DNA of 64,000 nt from Flavobacterium sp. (GTDB lineage Bacteria; Bacteroidota; Bacteroidia; Flavobacteriales; Flavobacteriaceae). Positions within the stretch are counted from its first letter, which is position 1. The number at the start of each line of letters is the position of its first letter. The translations under genes and the position numbers were made by a program. The stretch spans positions 248,001 to 312,000 of the forward strand of contig NZ_JAQVCH010000001.1 in the NCBI RefSeq assembly GCF_028689845.1. The letters run 5' to 3'. Under the pieces are notes generated by a model that saw nothing but the letters and a program-made list of their open reading frames with translations, made no database searches and had not been told where the DNA came from. This document shows positions 36,684-45,753 of this stretch, piece by piece.

Positions 36684-38036
36684 ATGAAACAAAATATCTT
36701 TTTCTATTTACTTTTTCTTGGCTTGCTAGGCCAACCGATTGGTCTTTGGGCTCAACAAGAACCTGAAGATATTGCGTTAGAAAATGATGCCTTTCAAATT
36801 TCATTCTACGAATCGCTGAAAGAAAAAGGAATAGAAAATTATGATAAAGCCATCGCCGCTTTAGAAAAATGTTTACAATTAGAACCTAATAATCCGGTTA
36901 TTCACTTTGAATTTGGTAAAAATTATTTTTATCAAAAAGAATATACAAAAGCCTATCAAAGTTTTGAACGAGCAACCGAGCTAGATCCTTCTAACCGATG
37001 GTATTGGGTGGGTTTGTATGATGTTTCATATGCTACTCGGAATTATGAAAATGCCATCGTCAATATTCAAAAACTCATTGCGTTTAAAAAAGAATATAAA
37101 GAAGATTTAGTGTCGCTTTACATGTTTACACAACAATACGATAAAGCCTTAGCTTTGATTGATGAATTGACGGAAACTGTTGGCAAAACAGAAGTTCGAG
37201 AGCAATTTCGACAACAAATCATGTCAACAACTCGCTACCAAGGTCAAAAAGCAACTATTTTATTGCAAGCAATCGATAAAAACCCAAAAGAAGAATCAAA
37301 TTATGTTGCATTAATTTATTTATATTCAGAAAGCAACGAAGAAGATAAAGCGATTGAAATAGCTAAACGCTTAGAAAAACAAATTCCAACCTCGGATTGG
37401 GCACAAGTGAGTTTATTTAAATTTGCAATAGACAAAGAAGAAGGGGCTAAAGCAGCAGAAAGCTTACACAAAATTTTGGCCAGTCCAAAAATTGACAAAA
37501 AAATTAAACATCGGGTTTTCAACGAGTTTCTCATTTTTGCCAAAAACAGGCCCGAATTGACGAGCGATTTAGATAGAGCCATGACTTTTTTTAATGATGA
37601 TTCTGAAGTGAAAGTTGCTAAAGAAGTGGGTAAGTTTTATCAAAATAAACAAGATTGGATAAATGCAATCAAGTATTACGAACGCTATACTAAAACCAAT
37701 CCCGAAGATATAGAAAACGTGCTTTTGTTGCTTTACAGCTATTCTCAAACCACTCAATGGGAAATGCAATCTAAAAAAGCCGAAAATTACATCGAATTAT
37801 ATCCGTTACAACCTGAATTTTATTATTATGCCGGATGGGCAAATAATCAATTAACACAGTTTAAAAAAGCAAAAGATCAACTTGAAACAGGTCTCGATTA
37901 TATTATAGAAAATCAATTATTAGAAGCAAATTTTTATCTTCAACTAAGCGAAGCATATCAGGGTTTAGGTGATGAGAAGAAGAAAGAAAACTATTTTATT
38001 AAAGCACAAAAATTAATAAAAGGAACAAATCCATGA
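36684..38036 (+). CDS. periplasmic tetratricopeptide-repeat protein
   Basis: This 450-residue protein has a signal peptide ending at LWAQ (residue 24) and then TPR helices through most of its length. The best-preserved repeats are near residues 50-115 (NPVIHFEFGKNYFYQKEYTK) and 310-350 (AKEVGKFYQNKQDWINAIKY). It is probably a periplasmic or outer-membrane scaffold. It overlaps the DUF4292 lipoprotein gene by four bases (ATGA), and the two commonly occur together in Flavobacteriia. No enzymatic motif is present. Confidence 0.8.
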   Translation: MKQNIFFYLLFLGLLGQPIGLWAQQEPEDIALENDAFQISFYESLKEKGIENYDKAIAALEKCLQLEPNNPVIHFEFGKNYFYQKEYTKAYQSFERATELDPSNRWYWVGLYDVSYATRNYENAIVNIQKLIAFKKEYKEDLVSLYMFTQQYDKALALIDELTETVGKTEVREQFRQQIMSTTRYQGQKATILLQAIDKNPKEESNYVALIYLYSESNEEDKAIEIAKRLEKQIPTSDWAQVSLFKFAIDKEEGAKAAESLHKILASPKIDKKIKHRVFNEFLIFAKNRPELTSDLDRAMTFFNDDSEVKVAKEVGKFYQNKQDWINAIKYYERYTKTNPEDIENVLLLLYSYSQTTQWEMQSKKAENYIELYPLQPEFYYYAGWANNQLTQFKKAKDQLETGLDYIIENQLLEANFYLQLSEAYQGLGDEKKKENYFIKAQKLIKGTNP

Positions 38037-38806
38037 AGCAATTTTTAATCGTAGTAGTTCTTTTATTTTCTTTAATAGGATGTAAATCCACAAAAGGAGT
38101 TTTTGACGGTAAAGCTACCAAGAACATGGAGGCTAATAAAATCATTCAAAATCATTATGATTTAAAAGAATCTTTTTCAACGCTTTATATCCGTGCAAAT
38201 GCAAAATATAAAGACGACAAACAATCGATGAGCTTTACGGCAGAAATAAAAATGCAAAAAGACGAACAAATTTTAGTCAGCATTCGTTTTGTCGGAATCA
38301 CGATGGCCAAAGCATTAATTACGCCAACAGAAGTGAAATATTATGAAAAAAACGGCAACAATTATTTTGAAGGAGATTATTCGACGCTAAGCAATTGGCT
38401 TGGAACCGATTTAGATTTTTATAAAATCCAAAACTTATTATTGGGTCAGGCTATTGACGATTTAAGGCAAAAATCATATACAGCAAGTATTGAAGATAAA
38501 ATGTATAAAGTGGAAGAAATGGGCAATACTGAAAATCAAAAAGCCTTTTTTTTTGAATCATCAAAATTTGTTTTAAAAAAACAAGTGATTCAGCAGCCCA
38601 AAAAAAACAGATCATTTCAGGTTTCTTATCCAAATCATAACGAATATAATGAAGCTCTTTTGCCTTTAACTATTTTGATTGAAGCCGCTCAAGAAAAGGG
38701 AAAAAGCACCATTTTATTAAATTATAATACGATAACATTTAACGAAGCGTTATCTTTTCCATATAGTGTTCCAGGTAATTATGACAGAATTTACATTGAA
38801 AACTAA
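38033..38806 (+). CDS. DUF4292 lipoprotein, LolB-like candidate
   Basis: This 257-residue protein has a lipobox ending at Cys17 (SLIGC). The body fits DUF4292: FSTLYIRANAKYKDDKQSMS near residue 48, an ISIRFVGITMAKA-like strand pair (here VSIRFVGITMAKALI) near residue 80, and the LGTDLDFYKIQNLLLGQ segment near residue 123. The alternating strand pattern resembles the half-barrel of LolA/LolB, which carry lipoproteins to the outer membrane; this is an inference from pattern only. It overlaps the TPR gene upstream and lies 10 bases before the EnvC-like gene. Confidence 0.8.
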   Translation: MKQFLIVVVLLFSLIGCKSTKGVFDGKATKNMEANKIIQNHYDLKESFSTLYIRANAKYKDDKQSMSFTAEIKMQKDEQILVSIRFVGITMAKALITPTEVKYYEKNGNNYFEGDYSTLSNWLGTDLDFYKIQNLLLGQAIDDLRQKSYTASIEDKMYKVEEMGNTENQKAFFFESSKFVLKKQVIQQPKKNRSFQVSYPNHNEYNEALLPLTILIEAAQEKGKSTILLNYNTITFNEALSFPYSVPGNYDRIYIEN

Positions 38807-38816
38807 ACCTCAATCC

Positions 38817-40055
38817 ATGAACAAAATAGTTTATACTTTTTTCCTTCTTCTCTTTATGTCCATCGCTTGGGCCCAACCTAATTCGCAACAAAAACTAGAA
38901 GAACGTAAAGAAAAATTACTAGAAGAGATTCGGGTCAATGAGCGTGTTTTACAGGAAACTAGAAAAAAGGAAAAGTCAATTGTAGTGGTTATTCAACAGC
39001 AAAATGCCAAAATTGACTTACGCGAAAAACTAATCAACACCACAGAAAAGCAAGCCAAATTGCTCAGTGATGATATTTATACCAATCAACTAAAAATTAA
39101 TAAACTTAAAAAAGAATTAGAGGTTTTAAAAGAGGATTACGCCAATATGATTGTCAAGTCCTATAAAAGCCGTTCAGAACGCAGTAGAGTGATGTTTTTG
39201 TTGTCGTCGCAAAACTTTATGCAGGCATACAAACGCGTGCAATATATGAAGCAATATGCGGGTTATCGAAAAAGTCAAGGAGATGAAATCAATATCAAAT
39301 CAAGTGAATTAGCCGTTTATAATGAAAAGCTCAATGGGTTAAAATCTGAAAAAGTGAAACTGATTGCAGAGCAAGAGCAAGAAAAATTAGCATTAGTTCA
39401 AGAAAAACAAGAACAAGAAAAGCTAGTTAAATCAATCAAAAAAGACCAAAAGAAGATTTTAGCAGAAATTAAAAAGAAGCAACAAGAAGCAAATGAAATT
39501 GATAAAAAAATACAGCGAATTATCCGAGAAGCTATTGCTGCAGAGAATAAAAAAACCGAGAAGAAAAGTGGAACCAAAACGAAATCAACGGGAACATCGG
39601 CTACTAAAATTCTTTTAACAGAAGAAGGGAAAATTGAATCCAATAATTTTAAAACAAATAAAGGAAAATTACCCTGGCCGGTAGAAAAAGGATTTGTTTC
39701 TCAAAAATTTGGCGATCAGCCGCATCCGATACAGCCAAAGTTAACGGTGCATAGTAATGGCGTAGAAATCACCACAGAATCTGGGTCTTCTGCTCGTGCC
39801 GTTTTTGCTGGTGAAGTGTATTCTATTCAGATTTTATCGCCTATCAATACCCTTGTTATGATCCGTCACGGAGATTTTATTACCGTTTATCAAAACTTAA
39901 CTTCCGTTTCTGTTTCCAAAGGCGACAAAGTGAGTATTAAACAAACCATCGGAAAAATTAGAACAAATGATTCTACGGGTAAAACGTCACTAAAGTTTTC
40001 TGTCCTTCAAAATGATACATTTCTAAATCCGCAAGGTTGGCTATATAATATGTAA
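38817..40055 (+). CDS. EnvC-like murein hydrolase activator (degenerate M23/LytM protein)
   Basis: After a signal peptide ending at AWAQ (residue 19) come about 230 residues of coiled coil rich in Lys, Glu and Gln, and then a C-terminal LytM domain (residues about 290-412). The zinc-ligand positions of active M23 peptidases are altered: HSNGVEI has Glu where Asp is expected, YQNL replaces Y-x-H-L, and LKFSV replaces HLHFE. It is therefore probably a non-catalytic activator of cell-wall amidases, like EnvC. I start it at the ATG at 38817, because the upstream in-frame ATG lies inside the previous gene. A strong terminator follows. Confidence 0.85.
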   Translation: MNKIVYTFFLLLFMSIAWAQPNSQQKLEERKEKLLEEIRVNERVLQETRKKEKSIVVVIQQQNAKIDLREKLINTTEKQAKLLSDDIYTNQLKINKLKKELEVLKEDYANMIVKSYKSRSERSRVMFLLSSQNFMQAYKRVQYMKQYAGYRKSQGDEINIKSSELAVYNEKLNGLKSEKVKLIAEQEQEKLALVQEKQEQEKLVKSIKKDQKKILAEIKKKQQEANEIDKKIQRIIREAIAAENKKTEKKSGTKTKSTGTSATKILLTEEGKIESNNFKTNKGKLPWPVEKGFVSQKFGDQPHPIQPKLTVHSNGVEITTESGSSARAVFAGEVYSIQILSPINTLVMIRHGDFITVYQNLTSVSVSKGDKVSIKQTIGKIRTNDSTGKTSLKFSVLQNDTFLNPQGWLYNM

Positions 40056-40061
40056 AAAATA

Positions 40062-40090
40062 AAATCCGAAGTTTTAATAGCTTCGGATTT
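40062..40090. terminator. bidirectional terminator between convergent genes
   Basis: AAATCCGAAG and CTTCGGATTT form a perfect 10-bp stem with a nine-base loop, flanked by A- and T-runs. It serves the EnvC-like gene on the plus strand and the thioesterase gene on the minus strand. Confidence 0.85.
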
Positions 40091-40093
40091 TTT

Positions 40094-40603
40094 TTATTTA
40101 AATAATGCTTTTAATTCGGTTGCGTCACTAGGTTTCATTTTTCCTGCTAACACTAAGCTCAATTGTTTTCTACGCAAAGCGGCATCAAAACGTTGCTTTT
40201 CCAACTCTGTTTGTGGATTCACTTGATGTACAGCCACCGGAGATCCTGTTTCATCTACTGCTACAAAAGTATAAATTCCTTCATTGGCTTTGCTTTTAAC
40301 GCCAGATTGAATGTCTTCTATCCAAACATCTAGGTAAATCTCCATAGAGGTGTTAAAAGCCCTAGAAACCTTGGCTTCCACCGTTACAACGCTCCCAAGC
40401 GGAATGGCCTTATTAAACGCCACATGGTTTACAGAAGCCGTGACACAAACCCTACGAGAATGTCTTCTTGCGGTAATGCTGGCTGCTCTATCCATACGAG
40501 CAAGTAATTCGCCTCCAAAAAGATTGTTTAAGGGATTGGTTTCACCCGGTAAAACGATGTCTGTTAACGTGGTGATAGAATCGGACGGATAATTGGTTTG
40601 CAT
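40094..40603 (-). CDS. acyl-CoA thioesterase (hotdog fold)
   Basis: This 169-residue cytosolic hydrolase belongs to the YciA/BACH type of acyl-CoA thioesterase. The helix segment NPLNNLFGGELLARMDRAAS near residues 21-40 is the hotdog signature of this group, followed by the strand VCVTASVNHVAFNKAIPLG. It cleaves acyl-CoA to free acid and CoA; chain-length preference is not evident. A TACCTTTG promoter motif lies upstream on the minus strand. Confidence 0.9.
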   Translation of the reverse strand: MQTNYPSDSITTLTDIVLPGETNPLNNLFGGELLARMDRAASITARRHSRRVCVTASVNHVAFNKAIPLGSVVTVEAKVSRAFNTSMEIYLDVWIEDIQSGVKSKANEGIYTFVAVDETGSPVAVHQVNPQTELEKQRFDAALRRKQLSLVLAGKMKPSDATELKALFK

Positions 40604-40614
40604 ACTTTTTTTTG

Positions 40615-40622
40615 CAAAGGTA
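40615..40622 (-). promoter_or_regulatory. Bacteroidota -7 promoter motif for the thioesterase gene
   Basis: Read on the minus strand this is TACCTTTG, an exact TAnnTTTG match about 11 bases before the start codon. Confidence 0.45.
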
Positions 40623-40716
40623 GAAAATTCAATTAGAATCTAATGAGAAGCGAAGACACAAAAAAAGCTTCTAAAAACGAAGCTTCTTGAAATAAACAAT
40701 ATTTTGGGCAAAGGGT

Positions 40717-41661
40717 TTAATTTTCTAGGTCTAATACCAACATCCAAGCTTCTTTATTGTGAGCTTGTTTGATTGTTTGCAAAGCCGTTTTAGCTTCTTC
40801 TAAAGAGGCATAACTTCCATAAAGAACAGGATGTAAACCGTATTTATTAGGGCTGATAATTTTAGCTTCGTAACCTAATTTTAATAAGGATTGCAGAGCA
40901 CGTTCCGCATTATTGTTTTCTTTATAAGCTCCAGCTACAACGTGATAATGACGTTCTGTTTTTTCTTCTTTAATAGTTAAAGAAACAGAGGGAAGTGGAT
41001 TTTCTATAAAAAAAGTGGCTTCTTGAATTTTGTTTTCAACTTTTTGTTGAACTGCTTTTTCAACCAATAAAGTTTCAGAAGCAATTTTAGTTTGATGCCA
41101 TTGGTTTCCAAAATATCCAGCAATTCCAATACTAAAAGCAAAAATAGCAGCATATTTTAACCAAGGTGTCGCTCTTCTTTCGGGCGTAAAAACAATCGGT
41201 GCTTTTTCTTCTATTTTTTCGACTTCTTCTTTGTAAACTTCCCGTTTAATTCTTGGCGATACAAAGGACGTCAATCCAAAAGAAGTCATCGCATAATTAA
41301 GTTGATCAATAGGTTCAAAAACAATGTTTTTTTCACTATTTAACGATAATTTGCCAATATTTTTAAGCGAAATTGCTTCATTTTTTTGAAGAGCTATTTT
41401 CCAAGTAGCGACCTCATTTTCAAGAAGTGTAACCGCTTGTTCATAGGATATTTTTTCGCCATGAGCCAATTGGTTGGCCAACAAGCCATCGTTGTTTTTT
41501 AAATGAAAATTAAATAAAACAACTTTTTTAGGTGGATAAAAAGTATGCGTCTCTTCTACGAGTTGAGCAGGACGGTTTTCGGTTAAAAATGCCCCAAAAC
41601 CAGGTACGGTTACACATTGGTAACGATATAATAATTGGGATATGTATTGCTCTATTCTCAT
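40717..41661 (-). CDS. SPOR-domain membrane protein with N-terminal HU-like domains
   Basis: I place the start at the ATG giving MRIEQYISQLLYRYQCV, eight codons inside the longest frame. Residues about 1-125 resemble the paired HU-CCDC81 domains of Bacteroidota (VPGFGAFLTENRPAQ and an LKNIGKLSLNSE-like segment). One membrane helix (WLKYAAIFAFSIGIAGYFG) is near residues 165-184. The C-terminal 80 residues are a SPOR domain (YHVVAGAYKENNNAERALQ), which binds denuded peptidoglycan at division sites. The predicted topology is cytoplasmic N-terminus and periplasmic SPOR domain, suggesting a role in cell division; the HU-like part may bind nucleic acid or protein. Confidence 0.82.
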   Translation of the reverse strand: MRIEQYISQLLYRYQCVTVPGFGAFLTENRPAQLVEETHTFYPPKKVVLFNFHLKNNDGLLANQLAHGEKISYEQAVTLLENEVATWKIALQKNEAISLKNIGKLSLNSEKNIVFEPIDQLNYAMTSFGLTSFVSPRIKREVYKEEVEKIEEKAPIVFTPERRATPWLKYAAIFAFSIGIAGYFGNQWHQTKIASETLLVEKAVQQKVENKIQEATFFIENPLPSVSLTIKEEKTERHYHVVAGAYKENNNAERALQSLLKLGYEAKIISPNKYGLHPVLYGSYASLEEAKTALQTIKQAHNKEAWMLVLDLEN

Positions 41662-41877
41662 CACAACAAAGGAAAAAGATATCACCCCCGAATCAAAATT
41701 TTATCCACAAATTTTATTAACAATTTAGCAGAACTTGATAACTATTTCACGGTTAAAAGTTTAGTTTCTACAGACATTCCAATTTTAACATAAACTTCGT
41801 TCTAAATGATGAAAAAGAGGTTGAAAAATTTCAATATGACCTAAAATTTATGTTACTTTGAAATTCATTTATACGCC

Positions 41878-42981
41878 ATGACAACATCAGAATTATATTA
41901 TACGCTCGCATTATTGCAGGTGGAAGGAGTAGGCGACATCGTTGCTAAAAAACTTATCCATCATTGCGGATCAGCCGAAAAAGTTTTTGACACTAAAAAA
42001 AATAAACTTTTAGCTATTGACGGCATTGGAGAAATCTTACTCAAAAAACTTTCCGGAAAACATATTTTTGATACCGCTCAAAAAGAGTTAGATTTTATTG
42101 AAAAAGAAAATATTACTTTTCACTCCTTCTTAGATGATGATTATCCGGAACGACTAAAACATTGTGTTGATGGCCCAGCGGTTTTATTTTCGGCTGGAAA
42201 TATCAATTTGAAAGCTAAAAGAATCATTAGTATTGTTGGAACACGAAACATCACAAGTTATGGCACGGAATTTTGTCGCAAATTAATAGAAGATTTAGCT
42301 CCTTTAAATCCAATTATTGTCAGCGGTTTTGCTTACGGAGTTGATATTACAGCTCATCAATTGGCCATAGAAAACAATTTGCAAACTATTGGTGTTTTAG
42401 CTCACGGACTCAATCAAGTTTACCCTAAAACCCATAAAAAATATGTTGCCAAAATGGAGCAAAATGGCGGTTTTATAACCGAGTTTTGGAGCACTTCCAA
42501 TCCTGAAAAAGAGAATTTTGTAAAGCGGAATCGTATTGTCGCGGGAATGTCTGAGGCAACCATAGTGATTGAAAGTGCCGATAAAGGGGGTTCTTTGATT
42601 ACGGCAACCTTGGCTAATGATTACAATCGTGATGTGTTTGCAGTACCCGGAAGAATTACAGACAAATACAGTTTAGGTTGTAATAATTTAATTAAAACCC
42701 AGCGAGCTCATTTGCTTTCTTCGGCAGCCGATTTGGTTTATATTTTAAATTGGGAAGTGGGTTTTAAACAATCCAAATCCATTCAAAAACAATTATTTAT
42801 CGCTCTGGAACCGATGGAGCAAAAAGTTTATGATTTTTTGCTTAAAAACGGGAAAGAGGTCATGGATTTGATTGCGTTGGAATGTGAACTACCAATATAT
42901 CAACTTTCGTCTATTTTGTTGACGATGGAATTGAAAGGCGTAATTCGTCCATTGCCAGGAAAATTATTTGAGGCAATTTAG
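41878..42981 (+). CDS. dprA: DNA-processing protein A
   Basis: DprA binds incoming single-stranded DNA and loads RecA during natural transformation. The 367-residue protein has an N-terminal helix-hairpin-helix-like region (VEGVGDIVAKKLIHH), the Rossmann-like DprA core with SIVGTRNITSYG near residue 117, ISGFAYGVD-type segment (VSGFAYGVDITAHQ) near residue 153 and KGGSLITATLANDYNRDVFAVPG in two parts near residue 235, and a C-terminal winged-helix domain from about residue 305. The family is secure; it does not by itself prove natural competence. Confidence 0.95.
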   Translation: MTTSELYYTLALLQVEGVGDIVAKKLIHHCGSAEKVFDTKKNKLLAIDGIGEILLKKLSGKHIFDTAQKELDFIEKENITFHSFLDDDYPERLKHCVDGPAVLFSAGNINLKAKRIISIVGTRNITSYGTEFCRKLIEDLAPLNPIIVSGFAYGVDITAHQLAIENNLQTIGVLAHGLNQVYPKTHKKYVAKMEQNGGFITEFWSTSNPEKENFVKRNRIVAGMSEATIVIESADKGGSLITATLANDYNRDVFAVPGRITDKYSLGCNNLIKTQRAHLLSSAADLVYILNWEVGFKQSKSIQKQLFIALEPMEQKVYDFLLKNGKEVMDLIALECELPIYQLSSILLTMELKGVIRPLPGKLFEAI

Positions 42982-43410
42982 CTATTGCACTTTTTCCCAA
43001 ACAATTTCATACTTGGCATATTGGTTATTTTCGATAGATTCCAGAAGATAAATTTCTGGAAATAACGCATTGATGTCTTTTTTGAATTCCATTTCTTCTT
43101 CCTTTGCCAAAAGATCTTGCATTGTTACAATTTTATAGGATGAAAGTGCCGATGCATCGACTGTTTCGAATTTATTTTTCATCAATTCAAACACAAAAAT
43201 ATTTCGACAAAAAATAAATCGTGTAATATTTACTTTGCGATGTCTTTTTTGGGTATAGGTAAGTTTTATTTTCTTTACTGGATCTCTCCGAACGGGAAAG
43301 TCGCAAGTGGCTGAGGCATCTTGATTAAATATCAAGTATACCGCTTGTTTTTCTTGGCTAAATGCTGAAAAAACACACATTAAAAAAACTAAAATAACAC
43401 CTTTTTTCAT
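42982..43410 (-). CDS. small secreted protein of unknown function
   Basis: This 142-residue protein has a signal peptide ending at SAFSQ (residue 19) and no lipobox. The mature part includes a basic segment (KKIKLTYTQKRHRKVN) and a charged C-terminal half ending in YEIVWEKVQ. I recognise no family. It overlaps the trpS stop by four bases and lies downstream in the same direction, so it is read from the trpS promoter. It is convergent with dprA, with adjacent stops. Confidence 0.7.
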   Translation of the reverse strand: MKKGVILVFLMCVFSAFSQEKQAVYLIFNQDASATCDFPVRRDPVKKIKLTYTQKRHRKVNITRFIFCRNIFVFELMKNKFETVDASALSSYKIVTMQDLLAKEEEMEFKKDINALFPEIYLLESIENNQYAKYEIVWEKVQ

Positions 43411-44381
43411 TTGATAAACCCTAATTTTTCCCTTACTCTTTCTAAAACACCGTTGGCTATCAAGCTAGCTTTTGCAGCTCCGATTGCCAAGGCTTCATCC
43501 ACTTCAGTAAGGTTATTCATATAGTAGTGGTATTTTTCTCTTTCTGTTTTAAAACGGTTTATGATTAAATCAAACAAGGCTTGTTTAGCCTGTCCATAAC
43601 CATAATTTCCTTCGTTATAATTTGCGGTCATTTGCTTGAGTTGTGCCTCATTAGCCAATAATTTGTAAATCGCAAAAACCTTACATGTTTCGGTATCTTT
43701 TGGCTCTTCTAACGGTTTGCTATCGGTTTCAATCGACATAATTTGTTTACGTAGAGCTTTATCATCTAAAAAAATATTGATAAAATTACCTCTTGACTTA
43801 CTCATTTTTTGACCATCTGTTCCGGGAATATACATTGTTTCTTCTTGTATTTTCGCTTCGGGTAATACAAACGTTTCTCCCATTTGATGATTAAAACGAG
43901 CCGCAACATCGCGTGTAATTTCAATATGTTGCAATTGATCTTTTCCTACCGGAATAATTTCGGCATCATACAATAAAATGTCGGCAGCCATCAACATCGG
44001 ATAAGAAAATAAACCGGCATTGACATCTTCCAAACGATCGGCCTTATCTTTAAAAGAATGGGCCAAGGTCAACCGTTGAAATGGGAAAAAACAACTCAAA
44101 TACCAAGTTAATTCGGTCGTTTGTGGCACATCACTTTGTCTGTAAAAAATTACTTTATCAACATTTAATCCACAAGCTAACCAAGTAGCCGCAACGCTAT
44201 AAGTATTTTCTTTTAAAGTTGCTCCATCTTTAATTTGCGTGATTGAATGTAAATCTGCAATGAACAAAAAAGAGTCATTTTCTGGTTGATTTGCCATTTG
44301 TATGGCAGGTAAAAGAGCTCCTAATAAATTTCCTAAATGAGGCGTTCCGGTGGCTTGTATTCCAGTAAGAATTTTAGACAT
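43407..44381 (-). CDS. trpS: tryptophanyl-tRNA synthetase
   Basis: This class I aminoacyl-tRNA synthetase charges tRNA-Trp. The HIGH-equivalent PHLGN is at residues 14-18 and KMSKS at residues 192-196. The tryptophan-site segments (ADLHSITQ, FSYPMLMAADILLY, VGKDQLQHIE) are all present. The 324 residues are full length. A small secreted protein gene overlaps its 3' end. Assignment is secure. Confidence 0.97.
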   Translation of the reverse strand: MSKILTGIQATGTPHLGNLLGALLPAIQMANQPENDSFLFIADLHSITQIKDGATLKENTYSVAATWLACGLNVDKVIFYRQSDVPQTTELTWYLSCFFPFQRLTLAHSFKDKADRLEDVNAGLFSYPMLMAADILLYDAEIIPVGKDQLQHIEITRDVAARFNHQMGETFVLPEAKIQEETMYIPGTDGQKMSKSRGNFINIFLDDKALRKQIMSIETDSKPLEEPKDTETCKVFAIYKLLANEAQLKQMTANYNEGNYGYGQAKQALFDLIINRFKTEREKYHYYMNNLTEVDEALAIGAAKASLIANGVLERVREKLGFIK

Positions 44382-44519
44382 AAATGAATTTGTATATGCT
44401 GCAAAGTTCGTAAAGTTTTTGAAAACCTTTGCAGAATTTATAAGTTTAACGATTTGATTACGTCAACAAAGTTAAGGATATGATTTAATATTTACATGGG
44501 TTTCCTTACATTTGGCGTT

Positions 44520-45248
44520 ATGAAAATATTCAAAATGCTTTTTTGGCTCTTGTGGCGGATATGGTTTTATCTACTCATGGGAGTGATTATTGTGCTATTT
44601 TTTCCGCTTTTATTGCTTTCTGTTCTCCGAGAAAAGTGGTATCCCTTTTTTTTTAGATTAGCTCAGCTTTGGGCAAGAGGAGTTTTGCTTGGAATGGGTT
44701 TTTTTACCATAGTCAAGAAAGAGCAAGCCTTTAAAAAAGGTGAAAGTTATATGTTGATAGCCAATCACACCTCCATGGCAGACATTATGTTGATGCTGGT
44801 TGTGGCTAAAAACCCTTTTGTTTTTGTGGGTAAAAAAGAATTGTCTAAAATTCCGTTATTTGGTTTTTTCTATAAACGAACTTGTATTTTAGTAGACAGA
44901 GAAAATTCTAAAAGTCGTTTAGCTGTTTATGAACGGGCTCAAAAAAGATTGAATCAAGGATTAAGTATTTGTATTTTTCCAGAAGGAATGGTTCCAGAAG
45001 ATGAATCGATTGTTTTATCCGAATTTAAAGATGGAGCATTCCGCTTAGCTATTGAGCATCAAATTCCGATAATCCCGATTACATTTTACGATAACAAAAA
45101 ACGTTTTTCGTATACTTTTTTTAGTGGAAGTCCAGGATTAATGCGAGTAAAAATTCATGAGTTTATTCCAACTCAAGGTTTTACAGTTGATGATAAAAAA
45201 GCAATTCGAACCAAAGCCTGGGACGTCATTTATAGTGAATTAAAATAA
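44520..45248 (+). CDS. plsC: 1-acyl-sn-glycerol-3-phosphate acyltransferase
   Basis: This membrane-bound acyltransferase makes phosphatidic acid from lysophosphatidic acid. Two N-terminal membrane helices (residues about 6-37) precede the catalytic NHTSMAD motif with His83 and Asp88. The substrate-binding FPEGMVPED segment is near residue 155. I prefer the ATG at 44520 because MKIFKMLFWLLWR is the usual start for flavobacterial members; an ATG eight codons upstream (44496) is possible. A strong bidirectional terminator follows. Confidence 0.88.
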   Translation: MKIFKMLFWLLWRIWFYLLMGVIIVLFFPLLLLSVLREKWYPFFFRLAQLWARGVLLGMGFFTIVKKEQAFKKGESYMLIANHTSMADIMLMLVVAKNPFVFVGKKELSKIPLFGFFYKRTCILVDRENSKSRLAVYERAQKRLNQGLSICIFPEGMVPEDESIVLSEFKDGAFRLAIEHQIPIIPITFYDNKKRFSYTFFSGSPGLMRVKIHEFIPTQGFTVDDKKAIRTKAWDVIYSELK

Positions 45249-45278
45249 AAAAAGTGAGGCTTTCGACCTCACTTTTTT
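45247..45278. terminator. bidirectional terminator between plsC and the lipocalin-like gene
   Basis: The A-run plus GTGAGG (to 45259) pairs with CCTCAC plus a T-run (from 45267) around a seven-base loop. The stem works in both directions between the two convergent genes. Confidence 0.85.
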
Positions 45279-45296
45279 ATTTATTTAAAACAAATT

Positions 45297-45743
45297 TTAA
45301 GCTTGTTTAAGAAATTTCAAAAACACAATTTTATTGGTTTCTGTATCCGTATAAGTAATTGTGATATCTACATACGTTAAAGAAACAATTGTATAGGTTT
45401 GTTCCATCGCGACACCATCTACCATAGTAGATAGAATGATTTTGTTACTTTGAACATCAAATGTACCTGTATTTTGAAGGTTTTGACATGTTGAATTGAT
45501 TAATTCAAAGTCATTTTCTTCAAAAGTATTGTCTTCGTTGAAAACTAAGTTATCATCTTCACAATCGGTGGTGTTAACATAGTCTACATAAACCACTTTA
45601 TTTTGAGCATTAATGCTACCAATTTGATTGAGGTACCATTTTCCTAAAACAAAGTCTTCTTGTACAAATGCAGTGTCGTCATCGTCGTCACACGAGATGC
45701 ATAACGCGAAAACAGCCATTACTAAAAGGGTTATTTTTTTCAT
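45297..45743 (-). CDS. lipocalin-like lipoprotein
   Basis: From the ATG that gives MKKITLLVMAVFALCISC, this is a 148-residue lipoprotein with a lipobox ending at Cys18 and a run of Asp residues after the cysteine, a common outer-membrane/surface-export signal context in Bacteroidota. The body begins with FVLGKWYLNQIGS and has a beta-strand pattern seen in lipocalin-like (DUF4923/DUF5004-type) proteins. It is the third gene of the TonB receptor operon, starting 10 bases after the DUF5689 gene, so it probably helps bind the same ligand. No enzymatic motif is visible. Confidence 0.72.
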   Translation of the reverse strand: MKKITLLVMAVFALCISCDDDDDTAFVQEDFVLGKWYLNQIGSINAQNKVVYVDYVNTTDCEDDNLVFNEDNTFEENDFELINSTCQNLQNTGTFDVQSNKIILSTMVDGVAMEQTYTIVSLTYVDITITYTDTETNKIVFLKFLKQA

Positions 45744-45753
45744 AGTCTTTTTA

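Noticed and set aside
44507..44514. TACATTTG, an exact promoter-like motif just before the plsC ATG at 44520.
   Set aside because: It would leave almost no leader before the ATG and lies inside the frame of the alternative start at 44496. It may be a chance match, so it was not listed as a promoter.
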